DNA of 64,000 nt, taken from NCBI RefSeq assembly GCF_009711165.2, contig NZ_WMID02000002.1, positions 310,001 to 374,000 on the forward strand, read 5' to 3'. The position numbers were made by a program, and so were the translations under genes. The notes under the pieces were generated by a model. That model was not told where the DNA came from, did not search any database, and saw only the letters and a program-made list of their open reading frames with translations. Of the stretch, positions 1 through 8,213 are shown one piece after another; the first letter of the stretch is position 1; every line of letters begins with the position of its first letter. This DNA comes from Flavobacterium sp. MC2016-06. GTDB taxonomy: Bacteria; Bacteroidota; Bacteroidia; Flavobacteriales; Flavobacteriaceae.

Positions 1-583
1 ATCCAATTAAAGAAGACAAAGGCGTACCAATCTGATGTGCAGTCTCTTTGGCCATTCCCGCCCAAAGTTTATTTTGAGTAGCCATTTTAGTACTCTTGTA
101 AAAATTGTAAATCAAGGCACCAAACAAGAAAATAATCAGCAATAAAGCAATTGGATAATATTTAAGTTTATTGAGCAGTGCAGAATTACCATAATAGAGT
201 TTCTGATATTTTCCGGGAGCATATTCAAATATTATAGGCTCATTTTCATTTTTTAAATTATTTAAAAAAGACTTTGTTTTTTTCTTATTGTTAAGAATTT
301 CATCTGGAACATTTTTAGAACTCACAACTTGATCATACATCATCAACACAACAGGAATTGAAGTGTTATTGCTAAAAATTTGAAGAGGCAGTTCTACATC
401 AGTATTTTCGTTAGCATTAACTATGGTAATTTGTGCATTAGCAAAAAGTCTCATTTTTAATCGTTCCTCATTTTTGAAGATTTGGAAAAAAGTGTAGGTG
501 TTCCAAAGAATCAAAGAAATGATTAAAAAGGAAATGAAAATGATAACCCAACGCGTAGTATTTCTTCTTTCGGAAAAAGACAT
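1..583 (-). CDS. Sensor histidine kinase, N-terminal part (runs off window)
   Basis: Reading the minus strand from the ATG at 583-581 gives 194 residues before the window edge, with no stop. A membrane helix lies at residues 12-29, then an extracytoplasmic stretch of about 110 residues, then a second helix at about 143-162. The frame reaches the H-box motif MAKETAHQIGTPLSSL, with the presumed phospho-accepting His at residue 183. This is the classic layout of a membrane-bound two-component sensor kinase with a small periplasmic sensor. The catalytic ATPase domain is outside the window. It is divergent from the flavin reductase gene at 744. The stimulus and partner regulator cannot be told from what is visible. 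Confidence 0.85.
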   Translation of the reverse strand, partial: MSFSERRNTTRWVIIFISFLIISLILWNTYTFFQIFKNEERLKMRLFANAQITIVNANENTDVELPLQIFSNNTSIPVVLMMYDQVVSSKNVPDEILNNKKKTKSFLNNLKNENEPIIFEYAPGKYQKLYYGNSALLNKLKYYPIALLLIIFLFGALIYNFYKSTKMATQNKLWAGMAKETAHQIGTPLSSLIG

Positions 584-673
584 AAGTATTTTTTTGAGGT
601 ATAAATATAACGAAATAAACACATTTAATATTTTGTGATTCGATAAAGATTTTTGTTTTTAAACCCAAAACTA

Positions 674-705
674 TTTCATCTAATTAAACGATTTTTCTAC
701 TTTTG
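674..705 (+). promoter_or_regulatory. Candidate promoter for the flavin reductase gene
   Basis: TACTTTTG at 698-705 matches the Bacteroidetes -7 consensus TAnnTTTG. A near-match to the -33 box (TTTC for TTTG) lies 20 nt upstream at 674-677. The position, about 40 nt before the start codon at 744, is sensible. Confidence 0.45.
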
Positions 706-743
706 TAGTGGCTGAAACGAGATTCAGTTAAAAAGAAAAAAAT

Positions 744-1619
744 ATGATTAGCATCGATCCAAAAGAAATACCAACGGCAAAATTGCATGGATATCTGCAA
801 AGTGCTGTTGGTCCGAGACCTATCGCTTTTGCGAGCACAATAAGTGCAAAGGGAATCCCGAATTTATCGCCCTTTAGCTTCTTTAATGTGTTTAGTGCCA
901 ATCCGCCAATTTTGGTTTTTTCGCCGGCAAGAAGAGTTCGAGACAATACAGTTAAGCATACTCTGATCAATGTAGAAGCAACTCGCGAGGTTGTAATAAA
1001 TGTTGTTAATTACGATATAGTACAGCAAACATCATTAGCAAGTACAGAATATGGGGAAGGAGTAAACGAATTTTTGAAAGCTGGATTAACACAAATACCT
1101 TCAGATTTGGTAAAACCATATCGAGTAAAAGAGTCTCCGGTGCAGTTTGAATGCAAAGTGACGCAGATTATTCCGCTAGGAACAGAAGGCGGAGCAGGAA
1201 ATTTGGTTCTTTGTGAAGTAGTGAAAATGCATATTCATGAAGCTATTTTAGACGAGAATGGAGCGATCGATCAGCATAAAATAGATTTGGTTTCGAGATT
1301 AGGAAAAGATTGGTACTCAAGATCTAACCAAGGACTTTTTGAAGTGCCAAAACCACTTACAACATTAGGCGTTGGCGTAGATGCAATTCCCAATTTTATC
1401 AAAGAAAGTCCCATTTTTAACGGAAATGATCTCGGAAAATTAGGTAACATAGAAGCCTTGCCTACAAAGGAAGAAGTTAGTATATTTGTGAAGGAAAATT
1501 TTTCTGTCAAAGGAGTTTTAAGTTCCGATGATCAAGAAAAAGTACATTTAGAAGCCAAAAAATATCTGAATAATGATGATGTTTTATCCGCTTGGAAAGT
1601 GCTTCTAGCTAAGAAATAA
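744..1619 (+). CDS. Flavin reductase-like domain protein (FMN-binding split barrel)
   Basis: The 291-residue protein has the N-terminal signature of the DIM6/NTAB flavin reductase-like family: residues about 10-60 carry VGPRPIAFASTISAKG followed by NLSPFSFFNVFSANPP, typical of the FMN-binding split barrel. Proteins of this family bind FMN and reduce flavin or act on small substrates with NAD(P)H; the exact substrate of this subgroup is not known. The C-terminal third (after about residue 200) is an extra segment without motifs I recognise. The protein is soluble with no signal peptide. It is followed 31 bp later by the DUF3127 gene on the same strand and may be co-transcribed with it. Confidence 0.8.
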   Translation: MISIDPKEIPTAKLHGYLQSAVGPRPIAFASTISAKGIPNLSPFSFFNVFSANPPILVFSPARRVRDNTVKHTLINVEATREVVINVVNYDIVQQTSLASTEYGEGVNEFLKAGLTQIPSDLVKPYRVKESPVQFECKVTQIIPLGTEGGAGNLVLCEVVKMHIHEAILDENGAIDQHKIDLVSRLGKDWYSRSNQGLFEVPKPLTTLGVGVDAIPNFIKESPIFNGNDLGKLGNIEALPTKEEVSIFVKENFSVKGVLSSDDQEKVHLEAKKYLNNDDVLSAWKVLLAKK

Positions 1620-1650
1620 GAAAAGAAACAATAATTAATATAGAAAGAAG

Positions 1651-2022
1651 ATGGAAGTTATAGGAAAAGTAAAAGTGGTTAATCCAGAGCAGCAAGTTAG
1701 TGCCTCATTCAAAAAAAGAGAGTTAGTTGTTACTACAGATGAGCAATATCCACAACACATTTTAATCGAATTTACACAAGATAAATGCGATTTATTAAGT
1801 AGCTATAAGCAAGGTGAGCCGGTAAAAGTTTCTATCAATTTAAGAGGAAGAGAGTGGGTTAATCCACAAGGAGAAACTAGATATTTCAATAGTATTCAAG
1901 GTTGGAGAATCGAAAGAGTAGGTAACGAAGCGCCTTCTCAAGCACCTCCAATGCCTGCTGCAGAAGCATTTGCTCCAGCAACAAACCTAAACGAAGACGA
2001 ACCAGACGATTTGCCTTTCTAA
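1651..2022 (+). CDS. DUF3127 domain protein
   Basis: This is a 123-residue protein: a compact beta-rich domain (residues 1-90, with VNLRGREWVNP-like strand patterns, here INLRGREWVNPQGETRYF), then a Pro/Ala-rich linker and an acidic tail ending EDEPDDLPF. The DUF3127 family is widespread in Bacteroidetes. Fold plus acidic DDLPF tail is strikingly like single-stranded DNA-binding proteins (OB fold plus C-terminal DDxPF peptide that recruits partners), so a role at single-stranded nucleic acid is a reasonable inference but not shown. The ATG at 1651 is the only sensible start. Confidence 0.8.
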   Translation: MEVIGKVKVVNPEQQVSASFKKRELVVTTDEQYPQHILIEFTQDKCDLLSSYKQGEPVKVSINLRGREWVNPQGETRYFNSIQGWRIERVGNEAPSQAPPMPAAEAFAPATNLNEDEPDDLPF

Positions 2023-2047
2023 ACCGAAGGTTAAATTTCAACATTTT

Positions 2048-2152
2048 AAATTCCAAATTCCAATTCATTAACGTGTATCTGGGATTTGGAATTTTTGTAT
2101 TTAAATGAAGAACTAAATTTAGTACTAAGTTTTTACTTGGAATTTGGAATTT
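2048..2152. repeat. Dispersed palindromic repeat, copy 1 (AAATTCCAAATTCC / GGAATTTGGAATTT)
   Basis: Arm 2048-2061 pairs with 2081-2094 with one mismatch, and a second right-type arm TTGGAATTTGGAATTT lies at 2137-2152. The same unit recurs at four other places in the window (4344-4374, 10753-10784, 16615-16699, 35307-35393), always in or at the edge of intergenic spacers. Confidence 0.8.
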
Positions 2153-2174
2153 AATTTTTATAATTTCTTAAAAG

Positions 2175-2813
2175 ATGTATTTTTTATTTGAAAATTTATA
2201 TTTCCCTCCAGTTTCAGAAGCCGATGAAGAAGGTATTCTGGCAGTTGGCGGTGATTTAAGTCCTGAGCGGTTAAAACTGGCTTATCAAAGAGGTATTTTT
2301 CCTTGGTTTAATGAAGGCGAAACGATTCTTTGGTGGGCGCCAGATCCTCGCATGGTTTTATTTTTGGATGAATTAAATGTATCTAAAAGCATGCGTAACA
2401 TTTTAAATCGAAATCTGTTTAAAGTTACTTTTAATACCTGTTTTAAAGACGTAATTTTAAATTGCCAAAAAATACTGCGTGATGGCCAGGATGGAACTTG
2501 GATTTCAGACGAAATCGTCGAGTCCTATTGTGAACTTCATAATCAAGGAATTGCAAAATCTGTTGAGGTTTGGCAGGATGAGGTTTTGGTTGGAGGTTTG
2601 TACGGAATTGATTTGGGACATGTTTTTTGCGGAGAAAGCATGTTTTCTAAAGTTTCTAATGCATCAAAAGTAGGATTTATTGCTTTGGTAGAATCTTTAA
2701 GAAAAGAGAATTATAAACTTTTAGACTGCCAGGTTTATAATCCGCACTTGGATAGTTTAGGCTGTCGCGAAATTGATCGAGAAGAATTTATGTCTATTTT
2801 AAAAAGAGAGTAA
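2175..2813 (+). CDS. aat: Leucyl/phenylalanyl-tRNA-protein transferase
   Basis: The enzyme moves Leu or Phe from aminoacyl-tRNA onto N-terminal Arg or Lys residues of proteins, making N-degrons for the ClpS/ClpAP route. The 212-residue length fits the family. Family signatures are visible: FPPVSEADEEGILAVGGDLS near the N terminus, the block GIFPWFNEGETILWWAPDPR at about residues 39-58, and the GGLYGIDLGHVFCGESMFS core at about 141-159. The stop at 2811-2813 is one base away from the ATG of the next gene (MOSC protein), so the two are probably translated from one message. Cytoplasmic. Confidence 0.95.
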   Translation: MYFLFENLYFPPVSEADEEGILAVGGDLSPERLKLAYQRGIFPWFNEGETILWWAPDPRMVLFLDELNVSKSMRNILNRNLFKVTFNTCFKDVILNCQKILRDGQDGTWISDEIVESYCELHNQGIAKSVEVWQDEVLVGGLYGIDLGHVFCGESMFSKVSNASKVGFIALVESLRKENYKLLDCQVYNPHLDSLGCREIDREEFMSILKRE

Positions 2814-2814
2814 A

Positions 2815-3603
2815 ATGAGTCATATTGTAAAAGAAATTTATATTTATCCGATAAAAAGTTTGGCAGGAATAAGCTGTAAACAAGCTTCTGCTGAAGAAAT
2901 GGGATTTGAAAATGATCGTCGCTGGATGTTAATTAATGCAGAGAAACTGCATGTTACACAACGAGAATATCCCATTATGAGTCAGTTTTATCCACAGATT
3001 TTAGACGGAAAAATTCAAATTACTTTTCAAGATCAAAAACATGAATTTTCGATTGATGAACACTTAGACATTCCTATAGAAACAAAAGTTTGGGATGATA
3101 AAAGCGAAGTGGTAGAAGTAAGTAAAGCATCATCAGAATGGTTTAGTAAACATTTAGGTTTTGAATGTAAACTAGTTAAAATCATAAAAAATGGTGACCG
3201 CAAACATGAAAGTTCAAGATTAAAAGAAACTTTTAATGTAAGTCTTGCCGACGGTTATCCGTATTTATTAATTGGTACTGAAAGTTTAGATTTTTTGAAT
3301 GAAAAACTAGACGATAAAATCTCTATTTTAAGATTTCGTCCCAATATCGTAGTAAGTAGTAAAATTGCTCACGAAGAAGATAATTTTGATACTTTTAAAA
3401 TTGGTGAAGTAGATTTTAAAAACGTAAAACCTTGTGGCAGATGTATTATGGTTAATAATGATCCGCAGAAGGGAATTATAAAAAAAGAACCCTTAAAGAC
3501 TTTAAGCAAGTATAGAAATGTGAATAATTCTGTTTTATTCGGAACTAATATTGTGGCTTTAAATAAAGGAATTATAAGTGTTGGAGATGAAATTGCTTTT
3601 TAG
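2815..3603 (+). CDS. MOSC domain-containing protein
   Basis: This 262-residue protein starts with the MOSC N-terminal beta-barrel signature (IYPIKSLAGISC, then FENDRRWMLIN), and ends with the MOSC core, including NVSLADGYPYLLIGTESL and the conserved Cys region KPCGRCIMVNNDPQKG at about residues 203-218. MOSC proteins carry molybdenum cofactor or handle N-hydroxylated compounds (mARC/YcbX type), with the conserved Cys as the metal-ligand candidate. No molybdenum cofactor genes are nearby, so the substrate is unknown. It follows aat by one base. It converges with thiF, whose last 4 bases overlap at 3600-3603. Confidence 0.85.
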   Translation: MSHIVKEIYIYPIKSLAGISCKQASAEEMGFENDRRWMLINAEKLHVTQREYPIMSQFYPQILDGKIQITFQDQKHEFSIDEHLDIPIETKVWDDKSEVVEVSKASSEWFSKHLGFECKLVKIIKNGDRKHESSRLKETFNVSLADGYPYLLIGTESLDFLNEKLDDKISILRFRPNIVVSSKIAHEEDNFDTFKIGEVDFKNVKPCGRCIMVNNDPQKGIIKKEPLKTLSKYRNVNNSVLFGTNIVALNKGIISVGDEIAF

Positions 3604-4310
3604 AAATTCAATGTATTGAAGCTCCAATTTAAAGTATTAAAAAGAACTAATTCATTTTTTAAAGCAGCTAATTCTAATATCACTTTTAAAGTTTCGTGCG
3701 CCATCATAGTGCCAATAATTCCGGGTAAAGTTCCTAAAACGCCGTTCAAATTACAATTAGGAACGTCTTTAGGATCGGGCATTTCAGGAAATAAATCACG
3801 CAGATTTTTACTTCCGTTATGATTGAAAACAGCAATTTGTCCTTCAAATTTTAGAATGCTTCCGTAAACCAAAATTTTGTTTAAACTCACGCAAGTATCA
3901 TTAATCAAATAACGAGTTTTAAAGTTATCTGAGCCATCAACAACAATATCAAAATCCTGAATAAGTTTTGATGCATTTTCTAAGGTTAGTTTCTCTTCAA
4001 AAGCAATTACTTTAATCAGCGGGTTTAGTTTTTCAAGCACTTTTTTAGCCGTAAAAGCTTTTGATTGTCCAACTTGATCTTCCGTATATAAAATCTGACG
4101 ATGAAGATTATGTATCTCAATCGTGTCAAAATCTACAATGCCAATTGTTCCTACTCCAGCAGTCGCAATATATTGCAAAACAGGACAGCCTAATCCACCT
4201 GCACCAATAACCAAAACTTTTGCACTTTTAATTTTTTCCTGACCTTCGTCACCAATTTCAGGAAGTATAGTTTGCCTGTTATAGCGTAAAAATTCTTGTA
4301 TAATGCTCAT
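3600..4310 (-). CDS. thiF: ThiF/MoeB-type adenylyltransferase for the sulfur carrier ThiS
   Basis: The E1-like enzyme adenylates the C-terminal Gly of ThiS so that sulfur can be loaded for thiazole synthesis. The nucleotide loop GAGGLG is at residues 36-41, NLHRQILY at about 68-75, DGSDNFKTR at 125-133, and Cys186 (PNCNLNGVLG) fits the position of the family's reactive Cys. Odd points: the two Zn-binding CxxC pairs of E. coli ThiF/MoeB are absent; the first position reads NLRDLFP instead of CxxCLFP, and the protein ends at 236 residues without a CPxC tail. It is the last gene of the thiamine operon, 21 bp after thiH. A general E1-like sulfur-carrier role cannot be excluded, but the context argues for ThiF. 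Confidence 0.88.
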   Translation of the reverse strand: MSIIQEFLRYNRQTILPEIGDEGQEKIKSAKVLVIGAGGLGCPVLQYIATAGVGTIGIVDFDTIEIHNLHRQILYTEDQVGQSKAFTAKKVLEKLNPLIKVIAFEEKLTLENASKLIQDFDIVVDGSDNFKTRYLINDTCVSLNKILVYGSILKFEGQIAVFNHNGSKNLRDLFPEMPDPKDVPNCNLNGVLGTLPGIIGTMMAHETLKVILELAALKNELVLFNTLNWSFNTLNF

Positions 4311-4331
4311 GCTGATTTTAGATTGTTGATT

Positions 4332-5486
4332 TTAGATTTTAGGTTGGAATTTGGAATTTAAAATATTGGAATTTAAGTGAAAACTTTTATCCCAATCTTT
4401 CCAAACTGGTTCGTAGCCTGATTTTTTGATAATTTGTGCAATTTCTTGGGCAGAACGTTCATCACTAATTTCAAATTGTTCCAGAGACTGCGGATCTACC
4501 ACATAACCGCCCGGATTGGTTTTAGAACCTGCACTCATACTCGTAACTCCAATTGGAATAATATTATTTCTAAATTTTTCGTTTTCCCGAGTCGATATCG
4601 AAATTTCTAAGTCTTCATTCCACAAACGATACGCGCAAATAAGCTGTGTTAAATCTTTATCATTCATAATAAAATTGGGCTCAATAATTCCTTCCGCAGG
4701 GCGAAGTCTAGGAAACGAAACAGAATATTTAGTCTGCCAATATTTCTTCTGAAGATAATCGATGTGAAGAGCATTAAAAAAACTATCCGTGCGCCAATCT
4801 TCCAAGCCCAATAAAACACCTAAACCTATTTTATGAATGCCAGCAGTTCCAATTCTATCTGGAGTTTCCAATCTAAAATCGAAGTTTGATTTTTTACCTT
4901 TTGTGTGATACTTTTTATAAACTTCTTGATGATAGGTTTCCTGGTAAACTAAAACAGAATAAACGCCAGCTTCATGCAAACGTTGATATTCTTCGGTTGA
5001 AAGTGGCTGCACTTCTACAGAAATAATCGAAAACTGTTCTTTTATCTGAATAATCGCATTCAGGAAATAATTAATATTTACAGTATAATTAGCTTCGCCG
5101 GTAACCAATAAAACATGATCAAATCCAGCTTCTTTCAAGGCTTCAACTTCAAGTTTAATTTCAACATCAGTAAGTGTTTTTCGCTTGATTTTATTATCCA
5201 AACTAAAGCCACAATACGTACAAATATTTTGACATTCGTTACTCAAATACAAAGGGGTATACATCTGAATTGTTTTGCCAAAACGTTTCTTAGTAAGGTC
5301 GTGGCATTCTTGCGCCATTTGCTCTAAATAAGGTATTGCGGCTGGAGAAATTAATGCTAAAAAATCATCTAAATCTCGTTTGCTTTTTGCTAATGCCCAT
5401 TCAACATCACGAGTAGAAGTTTGATATATTTTGGTTTGTATAGAATTCCAATCGTAGTTTTCAAATACTGATTTAAATGTTTTCAT
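4332..5486 (-). CDS. thiH: 2-iminoacetate synthase (tyrosine lyase), radical SAM
   Basis: ThiH cleaves tyrosine by radical SAM chemistry to give dehydroglycine and p-cresol for thiazole ring formation with ThiG. The 384-residue protein has the CxxxCxxC cluster motif at Cys85, Cys89 and Cys92 (ECQNICTYCGF), as in the family. The last ~14 codons are written by a copy of the dispersed AATTCC repeat (4332-4376), giving a tail LNSNILNSKFQPKI that is unlikely to be part of the enzyme core. The start codon at 5486-5484 lies at the edge of the GxxExxY element, so the native upstream region has been replaced by one of its inverted repeats. It sits between that element and thiF. Confidence 0.96.
   Translation of the reverse strand: MKTFKSVFENYDWNSIQTKIYQTSTRDVEWALAKSKRDLDDFLALISPAAIPYLEQMAQECHDLTKKRFGKTIQMYTPLYLSNECQNICTYCGFSLDNKIKRKTLTDVEIKLEVEALKEAGFDHVLLVTGEANYTVNINYFLNAIIQIKEQFSIISVEVQPLSTEEYQRLHEAGVYSVLVYQETYHQEVYKKYHTKGKKSNFDFRLETPDRIGTAGIHKIGLGVLLGLEDWRTDSFFNALHIDYLQKKYWQTKYSVSFPRLRPAEGIIEPNFIMNDKDLTQLICAYRLWNEDLEISISTRENEKFRNNIIPIGVTSMSAGSKTNPGGYVVDPQSLEQFEISDERSAQEIAQIIKKSGYEPVWKDWDKSFHLNSNILNSKFQPKI
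4344..4374. repeat. Dispersed AATTCC repeat, copy 2, inside the thiH 3' end
   Basis: TTGGAATTTGGAATTT at 4344-4359 plus TTGGAATTT at 4366-4374 match the right arm of the other dispersed copies. It is translated as the C-terminal tail of ThiH, so the repeat seems to have displaced the original stop codon. Confidence 0.7.
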
Positions 5487-5487
5487 T

Positions 5488-6072
5488 TTTTTTGTTTCAC
5501 GCAGATTTTGCTGATTTAAGCAGATATAAAAGTGATTTAATTTTTTATCTGTCGATGGTTTTATATTTTATTTGCTATTCTTTTAATATCATTTAAAATG
5601 TTTAGAGTGTTGAAATTTATTAGTAATCCAAGTTTCTTATTCGTTAGTCTGAGATAGGTAGTAAGTTGCTTATAATGTATCGGAGCTAAATCTTCTACTG
5701 ATTTTAATTCGATTATTACTTTGTCTTCTACTAACAAATCAAGTCTAAAAGCAGGATCTAATACTATTTCCTCGTAAGGAATTGTTATTTCTACTTGTTT
5801 TTGAACTTTTAGATCTAATTTTTCTAATTCATAAAACAAAGCACTTTCATAAACAGATTCAAATAATCCTGGTCCTAAATTATTATAGACTTTAAATATT
5901 GCCCCTCGAATTTGATATGATATTTCATTTTCTGTCATAATTCTTTAATTTAAATTTATTTCAAAATTAAAGAAATTTCTTTTTTTTTGTTTTCTGTTCA
6001 CACGGAAATTACGAAATGAAAAATCAAATTTATATCTGCTTAAATCTGTAAAATCTGCGTGAAACAAAAAAA
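5488..6072. mobile_element. Inserted GxxExxY unit with ~50-bp terminal inverted repeats
   Basis: The segment between thiG and thiH is bounded by inverted repeats. The left end (5488 to about 5540) reads inward from a T-run through GTTTCACGCAGATTTT to TTTAAGCAGATATAAA; the right end (about 6018 to 6072) is its reverse complement with few mismatches (TGCTGA versus TACAGA in the middle). The pentamer TCATT occurs immediately outside each end (5483-5487 and 6073-6077). Removing the unit and one TCATT fuses the flanks so that the thiG stop TGA and the thiH start ATG overlap as ATGA. No transposase is encoded, so it would be a non-autonomous or cargo-type element. Confidence 0.75.
5561..5938 (-). 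CDS. GxxExxY family protein (predicted PD-(D/E)xK-like)
   Basis: The 125-residue protein shows the family signature GLFESVY (Gly24, Glu27, Tyr30) preceded by the N-terminal helix IRGAIFKVYNNLGPG. A nuclease-like core follows: Asp67 (RLDLLV), ExK at Glu77-Lys79 (IIELKS) and a helix with Gln91 (KQLTTYLRL). This is the arrangement of the PD-(D/E)xK superfamily, so metal-dependent nucleic acid binding or cutting is a fair inference; the family has no established function that I know of. The gene does not belong to thiamine synthesis: it lies inside an inverted-repeat-bounded segment dropped between thiG and thiH, in the same orientation as the operon. Confidence 0.85.
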   Translation of the reverse strand: MTENEISYQIRGAIFKVYNNLGPGLFESVYESALFYELEKLDLKVQKQVEITIPYEEIVLDPAFRLDLLVEDKVIIELKSVEDLAPIHYKQLTTYLRLTNKKLGLLINFNTLNILNDIKRIANKI

Positions 6073-6849
6073 TCATTCATATAAAAAAGAAGTCAAAGGA
6101 CTAGAAGCAACAGCATGATTATATTGTTTTCCTAGTTTAGCTTCAAAAGCTTTTCGGCCAGCAATTACTGCTGCTGCAAAAGCTTCCGCCATTAATTCTG
6201 GATTTCCAGCCACAGCAATCGCAGTATTCACTAAAACAGCATCAGCACCCAATTCCATTGCTTTTGCAGCATCAGAAGGAGCACCAATTCCAGCATCAAT
6301 AATCACAGGAACATTGCTTTGTTCAATAATAATCTCTAAAAAATCTATCGTTTTTAATCCTTTATTAGTGCCAATCGGCGAGCCCAAAGGCATAACAGCC
6401 GATGTGCCTGCATCTTCTAAATGTTTGCACAAAACAGGATCAGCATGTATATATGGCAAAACAATGAAACCTAATTTTGCTAATTCTTCCGTCGCTTTTA
6501 AAGTCTCTATTGCATCAGGCATTAGATATTTTGGATCAGGATGAATTTCGAGTTTCAGCCAATTTGTTTCTAAAGCTTCGCGAGCCAATTGTGCCGCAAA
6601 AATGGCTTCTTTCGCATTTCTAGCTCCCGAAGTATTGGGTAATAAATTGATTCTCGGATGTTTTAAATGCGTTAAAATGGCGTCCGTTTCCGTTTCCAAA
6701 TCAATTCGTTTTAAAGCAACCGTTACCAATTCGCTTTCAGATGCTAAAATGGCGCGTTCCATTTCCAGATTTGAACCAAATTTTCCCGTTCCTAAAAATA
6801 GGCGGGAAGTCAGAGTTTTATCTCCAATTTTAAATAACGACGTTTGCAT
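6073..6849 (-). CDS. thiG: Thiazole synthase
   Basis: ThiG builds the thiazole phosphate ring from deoxyxylulose 5-phosphate, dehydroglycine (from ThiH) and ThiS thiocarboxylate. The 258-residue TIM-barrel protein carries FLGTGKF near the N terminus, [13 protein letters not shown] at about 70-82, the presumed Schiff-base Lys99 in [11 protein letters not shown], and the phosphate-binding [29 protein letters not shown] segment. The start overlaps thiE by 20 bp. The stop TGA (6075-6073) abuts the right end of the GxxExxY element; before insertion it probably overlapped the thiH start. Confidence 0.97.
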   Translation of the reverse strand: MQTSLFKIGDKTLTSRLFLGTGKFGSNLEMERAILASESELVTVALKRIDLETETDAILTHLKHPRINLLPNTSGARNAKEAIFAAQLAREALETNWLKLEIHPDPKYLMPDAIETLKATEELAKLGFIVLPYIHADPVLCKHLEDAGTSAVMPLGSPIGTNKGLKTIDFLEIIIEQSNVPVIIDAGIGAPSDAAKAMELGADAVLVNTAIAVAGNPELMAEAFAAAVIAGRKAFEAKLGKQYNHAVASSPLTSFLYE

Positions 6850-7468
6850 ATAATTTTTCGTTTAGTTGTTGAATAAGTCTTTCTTTTTGATCGCTTCTTG
6901 TAATTATTCCCGAAACGGCAACACCATGAATTCCAATTTCCATGAGTGGTTCAATATCCTCTTTAGTGATACCGCCAATTGCGTAAATCGGAATCTTAAG
7001 TTTATGGGTTTTTAATTTTTGAATGATTTCGTAATATCCTTCAAAACCTAAAATCGGACTTAGTTTTTCTTTTGTATCTGTAAAACGCAGTGGTCCTAAA
7101 CCAATATAATCACAGCCATTTTTGATATGATTTTGAATATCTTCAAATGTGTTGGCAGTTCCTCCAATTATTTTAGTGTTTCCTAAAATAGCTCGAGCTT
7201 CTTCAATTCTAGTATCTGTAAGACCTAAATGCACACCATCTGCAGCAATTTGCTGGGCGAGATGTACATTATCGTTTACAATAAAATTGGCGAGATATTC
7301 TTCGCATAAAAATTTTACCGCTTCCGCTAAAGCAAAACAGTTTTTCTCACTTTGATTTTTAAATCGCATCTGAATCCAATCGCAGCCGTTGTCGAGTGCT
7401 TCATGAATATTATACAATTGTCTTTCGATTGTATTTCCCTGCGAGATGTATTGTAATTTATTGTACAT
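6830..7468 (-). CDS. thiE: Thiamine phosphate synthase
   Basis: ThiE joins HMP pyrophosphate and thiazole phosphate to thiamine phosphate. The 212-residue TIM barrel has the family features: DWIQMRFKN (pyrophosphate/Arg region), [46 protein letters not shown] and [12 protein letters not shown] followed by GVAVSGII. It is the better of two ThiE-like proteins in this operon, since all the substrate-binding blocks are readable. It overlaps thiD upstream by 11 bp and thiG downstream by 20 bp, so it is translationally coupled in the operon. Confidence 0.93.
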   Translation of the reverse strand: MYNKLQYISQGNTIERQLYNIHEALDNGCDWIQMRFKNQSEKNCFALAEAVKFLCEEYLANFIVNDNVHLAQQIAADGVHLGLTDTRIEEARAILGNTKIIGGTANTFEDIQNHIKNGCDYIGLGPLRFTDTKEKLSPILGFEGYYEIIQKLKTHKLKIPIYAIGGITKEDIEPLMEIGIHGVAVSGIITRSDQKERLIQQLNEKLYANVVI

Positions 7469-8213
7469 AATGATATCCTATTAAAGTTGTTGTTGAACTC
7501 AAGTATTTCTCTATGTAGGTTTTGGCATTTTTACAAGCTTCTTTTTGGCTTTGATTGAATGCTAGATTTGCGGTTATAGAAGCAGAAAGTACACAGCCAG
7601 AACCATGTTTTTCAGAGCAGTTTGTTTCAGAAGGTAATAAATCGATAATTTCATTTTTTAGAAATAATTGATCAACGCCAAGCGCAGACAGATTATGTCC
7701 GCCTTTTAATAAAACAGCAGTAGGAATTTCATTTGTTAACCAAATTTTTTTAGAGAAAAAGTCTGGAAATAAAAGTAGAATTTCATTATAATTTGGCGTA
7801 ATCAAATCAATTTTAGATAAGATTTTATTCAAATGAAAATAATCTTCGACATCGATAAATTGAAATTTTGTAGTTGATTTTAAAACCGGATCCCAAACAA
7901 TTTTTGTCGTTGGAGAAAGTAGTTTTACAGTCGAAAGAATTCGATTTAAATAATGTAAACTCGGCACGATTCCAATTTTTACTGCTTTGATTGTATAGTT
8001 TTGAAATAATGTTTCTATTGAACGAATAACAAAGCTCAATTCCGTCCATTGAATATCATAAAATTGATTTTCAGTCTGAATGGTATTGGCAGTCGAAATG
8101 GCAAAGCCTGCAACCTGATGCTGTTCAAAAGTTTTAACATCTGCCAAAACTCCAGCACCGCCTGTTGGATCAAAACCTGCTATAGAGAGTACGTACGGAC
8201 GATTTTCTGACAT
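7458..8213 (-). CDS. thiD: Hydroxymethylpyrimidine (phosphate) kinase
   Basis: ThiD phosphorylates HMP and HMP phosphate, supplying the pyrimidine half for ThiE. The 251-residue ribokinase-fold protein starts with the classical block VLSIAGFDPTGGAGVLADVKTFEQ (about residues 8-31) and contains WDPVLKSTT, DLITPNYNE, AVLLKGGHN and the anion-hole motif KHGSGCVLSASITANLA near residue 200. It is slightly more divergent than enterobacterial ThiD. It overlaps the upstream tenI/thiE-like gene by 34 bp and thiE by 11 bp. Confidence 0.93.
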   Translation of the reverse strand: MSENRPYVLSIAGFDPTGGAGVLADVKTFEQHQVAGFAISTANTIQTENQFYDIQWTELSFVIRSIETLFQNYTIKAVKIGIVPSLHYLNRILSTVKLLSPTTKIVWDPVLKSTTKFQFIDVEDYFHLNKILSKIDLITPNYNEILLLFPDFFSKKIWLTNEIPTAVLLKGGHNLSALGVDQLFLKNEIIDLLPSETNCSEKHGSGCVLSASITANLAFNQSQKEACKNAKTYIEKYLSSTTTLIGYHYVQ

